A stretch of 64,000 nucleotides of DNA from Diplocarpon mali (taxonomy: Eukaryota > Ascomycota > Leotiomycetes > Helotiales > Drepanopezizaceae): positions 1-64,000 of the forward strand of contig JAENRP010000123.1 in assembly GCA_024741835.1 (NCBI GenBank), given 5' to 3'. Numbering within the stretch: position 1 is the stretch's first letter; each line of letters opens with the position of its first letter. A program made the translations under genes and the position numbers. Below the pieces are notes generated by a model. The model was not told the origin of the DNA, made no database searches, and was given only the letters and a program-made list of their open reading frames with translations. This document shows, one piece after another, positions 24,740-36,625 of this stretch.

Positions 24740-26310
24740 TGAGTACGTAGACTATAGGAGTGGAATGATTAAAAGTTGAGCATGATGAATAAGGTTACAA
24801 ACGAGTGTAGTGCAACAAGTTGCGACAGGTCGATGAGGAAACAAGTGGTTATAAGATCCTGGTGGAGTTGTGGTGGAGTTGTGGTGGAGGTTAGCTGCGG
24901 AAGGACTGGGATCTATGCCACTAAACTCCAAGCATCTTGCAAGTAGCATGCAAGCTTAATTCAGGGGTTTTGTCTTATCTAACACCCTTTCGCTTCTTAA
25001 ATTCCTATTATATTTCCACTTCACACTCCTCAAAATTGCTAACAGTGACGAAGGTACAACCCAAGTTGTTTCGAATCATCCTGTTAACCCTTTACTATTT
25101 TTCGCGGGGAAACATTCGATTTTCGCGCACTTTTTTGCTTATGGTCCACGCGATAAATGACGACTTGGGGGTATCAATGCTGCGGCCTTCGCCCCAAACA
25201 AAAACTAAAGCCTCTCATCTAGCTCTAAATAGCGAGCAATGCTATTAGAGCACTGAAGACGTTGATATGCATATTTTGCTGGGATACTGCTTTTGGCGAC
25301 CAGAAGAAATCGGTCAGAAGGCAAATCTCCCTACTTAAATCAACAGTCATATTAGCGATGTTCCTTTCCAAGCCTACAGGAGTTTAGAGGTCTGCAAGGT
25401 CAAGTATATCAATGACTAGCACTCAAAATCACGCATTGTGGCGTAAGGACTGGCCGAGAATGTAATTCAGCTTATGGATATCTCACTCTGATCACTTTTA
25501 TTCGCAACGTCAAAGATAACCTATCTATCAAACCCGTGTACCTCACCACCGAAGATTCGCAATTCATACGTGTATAGGTCTGGGTCTGATAAAATCCCAT
25601 TCTCATCAAACCTTTATTTTCTTTGTAAAAAATTATTCTTTGAAAATTTATGTCCTTGGCATTGATTGTAAAATTATTAGAGATCACATTACAATAACAG
25701 TATCGCAGCGCATTGCAAACGTTCAGTTTAGTCTCTTTACAGTACTGATAGCTCTATTGCCATAAATGGAGAATTTTTGTATAAAATGCGGGTCGGCTAG
25801 AATATTAGGATAAGAAAAAAGCTTCACAACGGGTAATGAGTTTACGAGTTGAGCCCTCGTCCTTTGATATTTTACTACAAAGTCCTTGGATCAAGCAAAA
25901 GTCTGGCAAAATAATAGAACAAAAAAAGAATATCACAATCTTTTTCTACCTTTCTGCATCTCTATATCTCCTGGAAACAAGAATCTGCAAAGGGTGAAGC
26001 ACACGTGACTTCGCCTCAAGCTGCTTCTAATTGTGTTAAAATAAAGCCATTCTATGGGTGTGTTCATTCGACGTGTAACGAACCTCCGGCTTTATAGTCT
26101 ATTCAAAGGTGGCAGATATTCTGAAATAGTGCAATCCCGCAGCAAAAAGCTCTCACATGCATCATCGCTTTCGCTCAAGGTACTTTGAGCTTTTCTCCGT
26201 CCTCTCTTCTTTCATCTTCAATATCTTGTGCACACCACTATCGTTTTCATCCCTGCCTCATAAGTCTCTGAGATCTAGACACCACAGCGTTCATAATCTG
26301 GACTATCCAG
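24740..26310. other. intergenic
   Basis: The first 200 bp upstream of 24739 are probably the promoter of the RlpA-like gene and contain three TGGTGGAGTTG-like units near 24860-24890. The rest is AT-rich with no supported gene. Confidence 0.5.
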
Positions 26311-27140
26311 ATGAGAGTGACAAACCCCCAAAATCAAACAGAAACGGGCTCCTTGCTAATGGGAGAGGTTTCGAAGATCGGAGTTGATCTTTCCGAGCAG
26401 ATATCACGGCAGATATCTGGTTTCATTCAATCTAAAAATCATCGCGATCTTCTAGATATCGTTGAGCGGCCTCAGTCACAAGTAAGTGCTCTACTACAAC
26501 TTACCGAACGAATAACTAATTTCTCATTTTACGGGTTTGATTTGCCACAAATTATCCTTGGCGGAAGTCAGTCGTCGGGGAAGAGTTCCACTCTCGAGTC
26601 GCTTTCGCGTATTCCCTTCCCAACTGGTGAATGGTCATGCACTCGGCTAGCCACGGAATTGTATGCTGAAAAAATGCTTGATCTCATGTTGTGATGCTTC
26701 TACCATGCCTTGCACCTCGCGGCATCATCAGAATTCCCGCTACTTTCAACATCGTGACTTCTGGACGAGAAGCCGCTAATGTACCACCCTAGGATTCTTC
26801 GGCGAGGAAAGGCCGATCTAAGATTTCGAATTCAACCATCTGACCAAGCGTACTTAAATACCTGAGGTAATGTAGATCGGTAAGAACTATTGGCAAACCA
26901 GTAGCGCTAATGTCAAAAACAAGAGCTCGAACGTTTTATATGGACTAATTTTATTTGGACAGAAAAAACATGTGTTTGAAGTGCCCACCGCACACCCAGC
27001 CAGCAGTAAGGGATTTTTTGCATTACGAACCTGTTGGTACTATGAGTAGGTGCTGTCCCGATACGCAATCTTGGTTTGATTACCAATGTAATGTCACGCG
27101 CTTTTTACGTCCAAAAGAGGTAATATTTGCTTTTTAGCTC
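26311..27140 (+). pseudogene. dynamin-like GTPase, N-terminal fragment (broken)
   Basis: From the ATG at 26311 the frame runs 127 aa and contains the dynamin bundle-signalling helix followed by the G1 loop GGSQSSGKSS, then LESLSRIPFPTGEWSCTRLATE, where dynamins have IPFP...G.CTR.ATE. The frame stops at 26692, just after the G2 region. Downstream to about 27140 there are only disjointed frames with several stops, without the DxPG and TKxD motifs. It is a truncated relic, probably of a fungal dynamin paralogue of the expanded (nonessential) kind. A short expressed peptide cannot be excluded. Confidence 0.72.
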
Positions 27141-28188
27141 CTCAGAAAAGTGCCTCCCTCATAGCCTCTCTTCTTCCTAGACTTAAGTATAAGCAGCGGC
27201 TCATCTCCGCGTTAAACCCTCTTATTAATAGTATATCATCCAGTCATTCTTCTTCCCTATCATACACAGCCTAAGAAGAAAGTCCTGAGATAATTAGGTC
27301 ATTTTCTTCTTCTTTTTCTTTCGTAGAGGCGTTCTTGGATCTTGATCTGGGGCCATTCATTCTCGAACCTTTCAATTTCTCGACTCGTCTCCGGTTGAAG
27401 AACATCAGATTTGGGATTGTGTAGGCCTGGGCTGTACACACACAGTACTGCTGTGTTGAATGGCGGTGGCGGGGTGCAGATACCCGTGTTCAATTGCGAT
27501 TTATCATCTCTCCCCTGCTTATTCCTCACACTATGTCCTCTGGCCCAAGTTCGTCTGGAATTTCGTTCTGCGTTTCTCTCAAGCGAGCTGCTCTATTGCT
27601 ATGGCTCTCTGTCGTTTGCCCACGAGAGCTGAAGAAATTGAGTCGTTCTTATCCCTCCCGCCTTCAATCCGACACATGTTTGTTTGCGGGATATCGATTG
27701 GAACATGTGTCAAGCCTTCTTCTTGTGCAACTTGCTTTCGCGTTTCTGTTCTGCAGTCTCTTACCTAGCCCGTAAGCATGCATGATTCGGAAGAAGCCCA
27801 TCCAAAGTTTGTGTGCGGTAGGTCTGACTTCGATTTGAAAGTGGTGGTGGCTGGAGATGTAAGCTCGTCGGCATTGGTGCCTTGTGACAGGTCCTGCTCG
27901 AACTTGTATCGTATCCTTCATTCTGGGTAGGCCGGATGGCTTTTCTAGGCAGTTTGTTCCACTAATATTCTATGCAGTCGGGCCCTAATATCGAGATATT
28001 CTCGTAAACGGGCGTTTTTTGCTTGAAGGCTGCAAATAAATGTGCTTTTCAAGCTGCAGGACTGATGAGCTTTTGCACAACGGTATTGTGATTCCTGAGT
28101 ATCACTACCCCTCCAAACTTGCGAGACCAGCCCTATAGGTGCGTATCATATATCTGACCTGCTGGTTTCCGCTGGGCAACCCGGCAAG
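27141..28188. other. intergenic
   Basis: Short overlapping frames on both strands, none with domain-like text. The final 300 bp should include the promoter of the membrane-protein gene that starts at 28189. Confidence 0.5.
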
Positions 28189-30823
28189 ATGTCAGCCTCA
28201 TCCATCGACTATACTATGTCTTCAGAGCTCGGTACCAGAAATCTGCCCCCGGCAGCACTTTCAGTAAAAAATGTCTCATTGTCACCTGGCTCCTCTCCAA
28301 TCATCCCTTCCAAACCAGTAGCGGCCATCATGTCAAGACCGCAGATGGTCAACTCCAGAAGCACTGGATCCGTTTCGTTCACAATTCCCGAGTGGAAAGA
28401 TCAGCATCACCGAGATGGCAATTCTCAGAGAATTATTGCTACCAAATCCAAAGACGCTGTGAATGAGACTACCCCTACGAGGATCTACTGGCGTTCACCA
28501 GCGAGCATGATAGCTTGTCTCTTCCTTGGTATCCTCGTGGCTCTAGGACATCACTTGTATTACGCTTCGCTGAGGGATGATCTTGTTGGAGACCAGGATG
28601 AGCAGCAAAGGAATCTCCGGTGCGTAAATTCTCATCCTTTACTTGCAAGAGTCTGATAGAGTCCACTTTTCATTGAATCTTACTCGAACAGATACGGAAC
28701 GACATTTGCCTTCATTACACAAGTCAGTCTTGTAGGATCTGTAGGATTTGCGTATTCACAATGGCTTTGGAAAACTCTCCGCACGACACGAGTATCAGTG
28801 TCGTGTTTAGATTCGGCGTTCTCTGCTGATACTCAACTCTTTTCGATGCTTAACCTAGAAATGTGGTGGAAGATAAAGTTGGGATCGCTACTCGCGCTAT
28901 TAGCCTGGTAAGTGGAAAAACTCTCCGATGCGTCGGCAGTCATCACTCTTCATTGAGGTGTTTTGGCCATCCAAAATGGTTCGGGTTGTTGAAATTTCAG
29001 CCAACACCATCTAGGTGTCTTCAACTTCCATCCCTCATTACTCCTGCAACTCTTGGTGTAATTCCAGGCGCTGTTGTCGATTATGTACCTACGAACGTCT
29101 CAAGCCTTCTGATATCGACCAACAACACCAATCAATATACTCGTTTCGAGTGAGTGAATGGTATTATGCTTCTAGATTTAAAATCGCTCAGACTTTGGCA
29201 AATAGGTACTCGGCTCCGCTGCTTCCTGACACGGTAGAAGGGGTGAATGATACAAATAATTTCTTCGTTGGCCCTCGAACCATTATATCACGATTGTCGT
29301 CCGCCGCGGCGGCTACTGGGAGTATTTTGCCTATCACTCCACCTTACACCAATTCGTCATACTCACTTCAATTCTACGGGCCAACTGTCAAGTGTAGGTC
29401 TGAGATTCATACAGTCCCAATTATCCATGTCTCATTCACAGTCATGTGTGGATACTGGTTTGACATCGGAAATATAGGCGAAGAGGCGAACAGCACGCAA
29501 GCAACAATCATGGACCGACTCTTGAGATTGAAAATGACAGAAGCCAGAGACAACTTCACAGAAGTAACCTCTGCTTACTTTGGTTTCGTCCCCACCGAGT
29601 ACATCATGAATGGCGGTAAGGTCACCGACTTCTCGACTGTGGACGCTATTTCACAGGTGATGATGCAACGACCAACGCATGCGTCGAATCAATTCTGGGC
29701 AGCGTATCGTAGATATGCTTGGAATATCTCGGGTAATTATACCGAAGTGCACTATATGGTGTGTCGCCTATATAATGCGTCGTATGATATAAAATTCGAA
29801 TTCATGGCTGGTAAGGGGGCTTTTCGTCTTTCTTCCTTAACGCTGTAGCTGCTCAGATATCCCGCGACAGGTATTTCAGAAAACTGAAGTTATTCGCTGT
29901 GCTGGCGATTGACTCAGTGTATTCAGGAAATCAGACTATCACGAAGAATCGTGAATCAACACAACTCAATGAGATCGAGTATCCCAAAGACGACCCTATC
30001 ACGCCGACGAATTACGCCGCACACTCATACTCAGCTTTCATGTGGGTATTGACCAACCAACTTGTTGGATCCATGGGATTCTGGACAGACAACTCTACAA
30101 ATAGAAAGTTCAGCTCGATCTCTACTCCAATTGAACACAACAGCCTACTTGGGAGCGTAGATCTGGATCCCTTTTTTGACTACAACGATGCTCTGTATGT
30201 ACGGAATGCGACAAATATCAACAAGAAGATGAGCGATCAGCGGAATCAAGACAAGAAATTAGCAATGAACAAGACTTTGAGTGCGTTGATTGAAGAACTC
30301 TCCTTCAATGTTACGATCAGCTTCATGAGCAGCAACCTTCTCTCGTGAGTACCATGATAGGGTCAATTCTCTAGAATTGCAGCTGACTCTCGGCGAAATT
30401 TACAACCAGTATCTTTCTGTTTACTGAAAATATTCTAGGCCAAACGTAACAACTCTCGTTCAACGGAGCACTAACGTCAACGTCTACTCATACAAATCCA
30501 CAAGCTTGCTCCTCGCTTACGGACTAGCAGTCTCTACGACTCTCATTGCCAACATTCTCGGCGTGATTGCTTACATTCAGAACAAGTCGGCTCACGACAG
30601 GAGTTTTTCCTCGATCCTGGGTGCAACCAGGGAGACAGGATTAAACGACTTGTTCAGTAATGATAATCACGGGATATTACCCGTACCACGTAGAACTAAG
30701 AGGGCTCTATTAAAGTTTAGGAACATGGATGATGGCGGATGGAGCTTCAGACGGACGGAGATGGCTACGGAAGAGAAGAGGAGGCGGCGGAGTTTGATGC
30801 GTAGGAAGACAAGCGTTGTATAA
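28189..30823 (+). CDS. large fungal multi-pass membrane protein of unknown function
   Basis: Six exons (28189-28619, 28692-28907, 29015-29149, 29206-29810, 29849-30344, 30439-30823) close in frame to 755 aa. A hydrophilic N-terminus (1-105) is followed by a TM helix (SMIACLFLGILVALGHHLYY), a conserved block FAFITQVSLVGSVGFAYSQW, a further helix, a large Asn-glycosylation-rich ectodomain (many NxS/T sites) with a SLQFYGPTVKC motif, and a last TM helix (LLAYGLAVSTTLIANILGVI) before a basic tail. This matches the widespread ascomycete family often labelled 'formylmethionine deformylase-like', a name with no enzymatic basis that I can see. Intron 4 (29811-29848) is only 38 nt and is the least secure join. 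Confidence 0.85.
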
Positions 30824-31440
30824 TTATGGAATTGTGAGCAGGGCTCGGATGGATCATGAGTATATTACATATATCGTCAACCAGCGAGCGTATGGAAAGA
30901 TGTATTCAAAAGAGAATGGGCAAAAGAGTTGCTAGCTAGGTAGAAACTATCAAAAACTGATCAAACGACAGGTGAACGCAAAAGAACCCAGCTCCATCAC
31001 CAAGTATCACAAGGCAATCAACACATCCCGCACCTGGTTTTATTCCAGTCCAACTCTGTTCTCTCTACTCCTCTAGCTCCTTCTTCTCCCACCGACAAAC
31101 ACCCTAGGAAGCTTGATAGTACCACCTAGCCAGCTCCGGATCAGGCTGGGATATTGGATACTGTGTCATTCACCTGCCGAGAATTCCTATTTATGGGTAA
31201 GATGTGTTGGGCCCTATCATTCGATGATAGCAAGCACGCTCGATGTCACCACGTCCTACACTTCATGCACAAATACATAATACCTAATATATATCATACC
31301 CAGCAGTGGAGAGCCGAGAGAAATTAAAAATGCTCCGTATCAAAGCTACCAATATCAAATCCTGCTCGAGACCAAGTGTAGTTTTCTGCGCAAATTGGAA
31401 TTAGGTATTGCTAACACAAGTAAGGCAATTTGCAAAGCCC
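30824..31440. other. intergenic
   Basis: Spacer after the membrane-protein gene that grades into AT-rich relic DNA. Nothing supported. Confidence 0.5.
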
Positions 31441-32235
31441 TGCTTAAGGCTAAGAAACAAATTCTAAAGGATTTATTATTTTGTAACGATATATTAGACT
31501 AAATGTGCAAAATGATATAAAATAGGAATAAGGCAAAGGTTATCTAAGATATTTCTCGGCTTATCGTCCCCTTCGCTTAGTCTCTAGCTATATGTAGTGC
31601 TATATATTTAAAAACCTTGATCGAAAGTGTTAACAAAGGCTAGAACAGTTCTATCCCTCTAACTAAGCCTTGTTCGCAGCCCGACTATTCTATTGGCTTC
31701 TAGCGGACTGTATTTATTAAATATCAACTTTAAAAAGTCCAGTCGTTTATTGCTGGCTACTTAGAAACGTCTCTACTTATAAGTATATCGTATATGTAAT
31801 TCTCTTTCTTATATGCGAGATCAAGTGCGGCAATTCGTCGCTAGAAATTGCAGACCGGCAGAAGTCGTTGAAATTTTCAAGTATATGAAATGCGAATAGG
31901 AGCTCCACTAGGAGACATTCGCTTTCTCGATCTCGCATACCCACTAAGCGGTGAGAATCTATGGCCATTATCCTATGATCGACGGGAATAAGACTACCTT
32001 CTACTACTACCTAATCTATAGATTCTACCTTACGACGTTAGATAAAAAAGAGAAATAGATAGTATATAGGTTCACTATGAACTTCTACGATAAATGGATG
32101 CTAACTCATTTGAAATAAATCTGTCTAGTGATTGATGGTTTATCGCTTGATCCAGATTTTGCCTTATTAAAGCAGCCTAAGCCAGGGGAATCTGGCTTTC
32201 TATAAGGCTTAGATAGCCACTATCTCTCTAACTAA
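31441..32235 (+). pseudogene. DUF7924-type protein, stop-riddled pseudogene
   Basis: Plus-strand translation, ignoring stops, yields the family's text in order: ISRLIVPFA, LKTLIESVNKG, IPLTKPCSQPDYSIGF, QSFIAGYLETS, (shift) ICEIKCGNSSLEIADRQ, ELH..TFAFSISH, AVRIYGHYPMIDGNKTTFYY and FTMNFYDKWMLTHLK. More than eight in-frame TAG/TAA/TGA codons sit where Gln, Arg or Trp are expected, and there is at least one frameshift near 31815. Intact relatives are common, often multicopy, in ascomycete genomes and their function is unknown. The name relies on my memory of the family; the decay pattern is read directly. Confidence 0.75.
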
Positions 32236-32824
32236 TTAACCTATAATACTACATTTTTACTAAAGTAAGCTGTCAGTCAATCAAGCCGTATTAGTTCGCG
32301 AGACGTTACGACTGATACTTCAGTATCCCAGAAGCCAAAAAAAAAGGGCTCCTACCGTAGAGCTATACCAATCTCAAGACACTGCTTGGAGAAAGGTGCG
32401 TTTTCAAGGTGATTTGCTCTCTTGGAAAGGAGGTAAGTATAGGTGAGGCGAGGCCCTGGAGCGGCTGTTTATATAGCTTAGGGGAAGCCTGTATGCTACA
32501 GAGAAGTAAGTTGACTATCTTCAATGGTCAAAACCAAAGGTTTTTTTTCTTTTTTTTTCTTTTGGGATCAAAGACAATGCTAGAACTAACAGGTAGACCT
32601 CTCTGTATCTCCAGCCACCCTGCTCTCCCAACCGATGTAGCCTTCACAACTGTTAAAGCCTTGTATTCACGTGTATCGAAGGCGCAAACATTTCACATAT
32701 TATCTAGTTCCCCCTGTATCATAGGTTGAAAATCCTCTCTGTTAGACCCTGTTATGCCCAATTCTGGCTATTAGGGAAGAGGTAGGACCTAGTCTTACTA
32801 AATGCAGAGCGTGCTAGGAATTTT
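32236..32824. other. AT-rich relic spacer
   Basis: Lies between the DUF7924 pseudogene and the second repeat copy. It contains homopolymer T runs near 32540-32560. No gene seen. Confidence 0.5.
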
Positions 32825-33365
32825 TCCCCTTTTTCCCCTTTTAATTTTCTTTATTAGTTCTAAACTATATAGCCCGAGCGGAAAATGCTATAGTTTATTT
32901 TTACATAAGAGAAACCAGCATAAAAAGCCCTTGAATCTTTAATATTTAGCCTAATATACTTGAAGTTCCCAATTCCTTAGCTTAGAGTATAACCCTTAAA
33001 TTAGTTGATGGTTGTTCCCTCTAGGTCTTAAGCGAGTACATTCTTGAGAGGGTTCTTAGACAAATAGAGTCGTCTTAGGTTCTCCATTCTACTACAAGCC
33101 CTTCTTACTCGTAGCGGCTATTGGTTTGATAATATTAAGTGCCTTGCTAATAGGTGGCGTCTCCCAATTGTAACGCTTCTTATCAATCTTTTAATAAATA
33201 TTTAGATTATATCCTTTTCCTTTCTTATCCTGCTTATATACTATAACTTGCCTTCTTCCTTTTCATATTCTTCGTTAAGTCTTTCCTTTAGCTATCGGTA
33301 TATATTTGAATAATCCCGAAGTACGCAAGGAGGTATCGAAAGTAGAAGGTATTTATATATGGTTT
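32825..33365 (+). repeat. AT-rich dispersed repeat, copy 2
   Basis: Diverged second copy of the element at 21800-22390, in the same orientation. It lacks the TTAGGG tract: at the matching position it reads CTAATAGGTGGCGTCTCCCA, which gives the empty-site version. It contains the inverted pair CTATATAGC/GCTATAG around GAGCGGAAAA. Confidence 0.75.
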
Positions 33366-34250
33366 AAAAGCTTACAATGGGGTTGGCTCCTTCGGGAGAG
33401 TCTGTAACTGGACTTCGGGCACGAAGCCGGTAGTCACGTGGTTTTGCTGAAACACGTTTAATTTGGCCTGTGTGAGATGCGGTATGGAATGAAGATATCT
33501 GAAAAACGCTTATATCGCATTACACTCCTCGATATTTATGTATTTCTAAACGACTCCGTGGATTTGAAACATCGGAAAAGCAAATAATTTCGCTTATCAG
33601 GCCAAACATCTCGCTAAAGTTCGTGCTTCTACGACATCAACAACTTTTCGGCTAACATCGCAATTCAGCGTACCACGATCTGGCCCACCAAACGAGCCCT
33701 TTCGATGTCGCCCTTATAATACTGTTAATTCAAGTCGTTACACGCCTTTACTCATGTTCTAATCGGTAGTGCAAATTCTAGCACTTGCTTAACTCTCCTG
33801 CTTCAGAGGCCAAACCATAGGGAGGTTTGAATCTGGATCGGACTGTGCAGACGGGAAGTTTGAGTTCCAACGAGACTTTTGAGTTATGTGGTTTCTTCCC
33901 ATCTTTTCAAATTGGTAGCTAATGATGAGCAAATAGTCCTGTGTCTCCATGTCCATATTTCAAAACGATCTCAAGAGCGTAGCTTCTTTGCTACTCGCTT
34001 CATCCGAGTACGAGCTGCAGATGTAGACGACATGTTGTCACACCTCTTCAAATGTACGGAATATTTCAAGCAAATAATGAAAGTTCATGATGCATCGCAG
34101 CTTCAATGATCCCAGATCTCAGATCTCTGGGTATAATTTTTGGCTACAAACGTGGAGCTCGGCTAGGCTTCGGCTCGTCTTACTACGATTCCCGCATTCG
34201 GCTCGTTTCGCTATTCCAGCTCGGCTCCTTTTCCTTCTAAATTCTGAAGG
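33366..34250. other. intergenic
   Basis: No supported gene. Short frames only. A near-palindrome (CCCAGATCTCAGATCTCTGGG-like) sits at about 34110-34131. Confidence 0.45.
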
Positions 34251-34254
34251 GCAT

Positions 34255-34525
34255 TCCAACCTCATTCCAATCTCGATACAAAAGTTGAAACAAGCTCTCC
34301 GGAAAGTAATAAGAGGTTATTGCGGCTCTACGTTCTCTTCCTCATGTTAAGCAGCGCAGCAGGAATTTATGTCCGTCGAGTCATGTAACCAAACTTCGGA
34401 CTCCGAAGATGTATTAAAGTCGCCGAGCAGCACAATACTTGCACGTAATTTGATATCACATGTCTTTCTTAACTGTTGCGCAAAATCTTGCGCTATTGCA
34501 ATCCGTAAAATCTATGTGGCTGTTT
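34255..34525 (-). pseudogene. LINE-type endonuclease scrap
   Basis: A minus-strand frame at about 34347-34515 reads RIAIAQDFAQQLRKTCD then ASIVLLGDFNTSSESEVW. LLGDFN is the signature of the endonuclease/exonuclease/phosphatase fold found in LINE retrotransposons. It has stops on both sides (TAG upstream, TAA downstream) and no reverse transcriptase nearby, so it is a fossil fragment. Confidence 0.45.
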
Positions 34526-34916
34526 TCAGATATGTATTTTACTAGTTGTTTGCCAGAGATGCAAAACCTTTCATTTATTAGTCCTTTCGGCAAGCCACTT
34601 TCTCAGACCCCGAATCATCGCCAACGTCAGCCCCGAGCACTCCTTCGACACCATCCGAGGGCCGCGCCGAACGCCAACCGGACATCTATCAACATTGTGT
34701 CAAACTCCAAGCTGCAAAAACAATAGCCAGGGTTCCACCGACACTTCGTGGCGAGCAATTCGGAGCCGGATTTTCTCAAGCTGGGGTAAAGTCATCTCAT
34801 ATAAGGACAACGAATTTCCACTCGGTCGTCTCCAGTCATTCCAGATCTTACCCCGCCTGTCTTCGCAGAAATAGAGGAAACAACCACTCGCCTTCACACC
34901 AATAGCAATAATCAAT

Positions 34917-35447
34917 ATGGTCCACATACGACCGTCTAGACGAGCCCGACCTTCATTCCGCCCCTCACCACCACACACTCGAGCCTCATCTACTTCACCA
35001 GCGAGCTTCGGTTCAGAATGTGGCATGCACATCTCCGATAAAACTTGGACCGACAGCATTGGCGGCGTTACCATCCATCTCAGCAAAATCGGTGGGTCCC
35101 AAAAGGATCAGTACCCTCGCTGCTCAACCTGGAAGGCAGACATGAAGGTCTATCTCGACGCGAAAGGAATGGGCGACCTGATCCGGTCAGCGAACGAAAG
35201 CGACAATTTCACCTACGTTGAGCAGGAGGTCCTGGCTAAGATGGACCGCGAGAGGAAGGCGGTGATCTGGTTCTCGGTCGAGGAGAGTTTACGAAGGGAC
35301 CATCTGCTGGACCTCTGTGAGAGGGAGAAGACGAGTGAGGATGTCTGGAGGAGGATACATGAGAGATTTGGTGGTGACAAGCCGTACGAGCCACTGCCGG
35401 AACTGCGTGTTGATGAAGAGCTATGCGCAGCAGAGTGGCTGGGATGA
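34917..35447 (+). CDS. small gag-like (Copia gag/UBN2-like) protein, hypothetical
   Basis: An uninterrupted 176-aa frame. The first 37 residues are Arg/Ser/Pro-rich and poorly conserved-looking, so the true start could be the in-frame ATG at 35025. The rest resembles the N-terminal gag domain of Ty1/Copia elements: W-K-A-D-M-K-V-Y-L-D-A-K, then a helix with VLAKMDRERKAVIWFSVEESLRRDHL and EKTSEDVWRRIHERFG, which parallel the 'W..M...L' and 'TAKEAWDxL' signatures. There is no zinc knuckle, protease or polymerase downstream. It is either a recently truncated retroelement or a captured gag. The family call is inferred from pattern only. Confidence 0.5.
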   Translation: MVHIRPSRRARPSFRPSPPHTRASSTSPASFGSECGMHISDKTWTDSIGGVTIHLSKIGGSQKDQYPRCSTWKADMKVYLDAKGMGDLIRSANESDNFTYVEQEVLAKMDRERKAVIWFSVEESLRRDHLLDLCEREKTSEDVWRRIHERFGGDKPYEPLPELRVDEELCAAEWLG

Positions 35448-35649
35448 AGAACAGTGAGGCATGGGGACTGCAGATGATCACTTTCCAATATCCTGGTTGA
35501 TTTGTTTTCAGCGATGCCATGAGTTCTAGTTGACGACAGCATCTACCTCTTCCATTGTAATGTAAGCGTCTTGTGTCTGGGTGCTATTTGTGGTATGGAC
35601 AGCACACGGGATGTCGTGGCTCGGAGAATTCAATAGACACCAAACAGTT

Positions 35650-36625
35650 GGCCTGCTCTCACACTTGCGAATCGGCAAATAACGTCTTCTCACCATCAAT
35701 GAAGATACTGCTTCCCCCCACTTACGATCCAGCTTTAGTATCAAGAAACAAAACAGTTCCAGCCAGATCACCAAGGCTACCTGCTCTCTTCGCAGGGACC
35801 TTTTCTACCAAGTAACCCAAGATACCAGCGTCTCTACCGGTTCCTATCGGACTCATATTAATCGGGAAAATTAGATCTCATCAGCATCATTTTTAAGACC
35901 TCACCATCCTAACTCCTACTCGGGGGGAAAGAGACAACTAGACCTACAGCCAGGATTGATCTCCACAACACTCACATACCACCTCGAGTACTTCGCAGCC
36001 AGTAAGCCCACGAGCTGATCGGCCACTGCTTTCGTCGACGCGTAAGAAATCATATCAACATTCGTCGCGTGGTGGAAACTCGCGACCGAGCTCGTCACAA
36101 CCACGACTCCTCCCATAATCCATCCCTTGCTCCCGTCACGCATATCCATGTCCGCCGCGAGGGCGAGCATGTTCGGGAGCGCGACGGACAGGAAATAGTG
36201 CGCCGTGGTGTTGACCGGGGACGATGCGTTCCAGACGGGGGGGACGACGACCAGAGACGCCTGCGGCTCGGAGGGGGGTGCTGCCAGCACGTTGCATAAT
36301 TGGGGAGGGTCCCGACGGATGCCGGCGTTGGAGATGAGGATATCAAGATGCGATTCTGTCGTTCGAAAAGGCTGGAGACGGTTTCGATGCAATCGGATCA
36401 CCATCTACCCGACACACACAAACCTTCGCACCGTTCGTCACGAGACCCGGCAGCTTCTTCAAGAAAACGACATCGCACATGGAGTTGGTAAAGTCACCTG
36501 CTTTGGCAATCATAAGAACAGCCCCGCTCGTCCCGCCAGTAACCAGAGCAATGCGGAACTTGACCGAGAGCAGAGTGTTGATCTCGGTCGACGCCGTGCT
36601 CAAAGGTAACGCGAGATCAGTGAGT
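35650..36625 (-). pseudogene. short-chain dehydrogenase/reductase, decayed
   Basis: Minus-strand fragments in SDR order: RIALVTGGTSGAVLMIAKA (NAD-binding TGxxxGxG, but the last Gly is replaced), VTNGAKVCVC, a gap where about 25 residues are missing, a frame change, ESHLDILISNAG (NAG motif), VVVTSSVASF and ISYASTKAVADQLVGLLAAKY (catalytic Ser and YxxxK), EINPG, then after an apparent intron MSPIGTGRDAGILGYLVEKV and LAGTVLFLDTKAGS. An in-frame TAA follows and only then the usual C-terminal IFIDG. I find no start codon next to the first block. Missing glycine, deletion, frameshift and stop together point to a pseudogene. The active-site Tyr and Lys survive. Confidence 0.72.
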
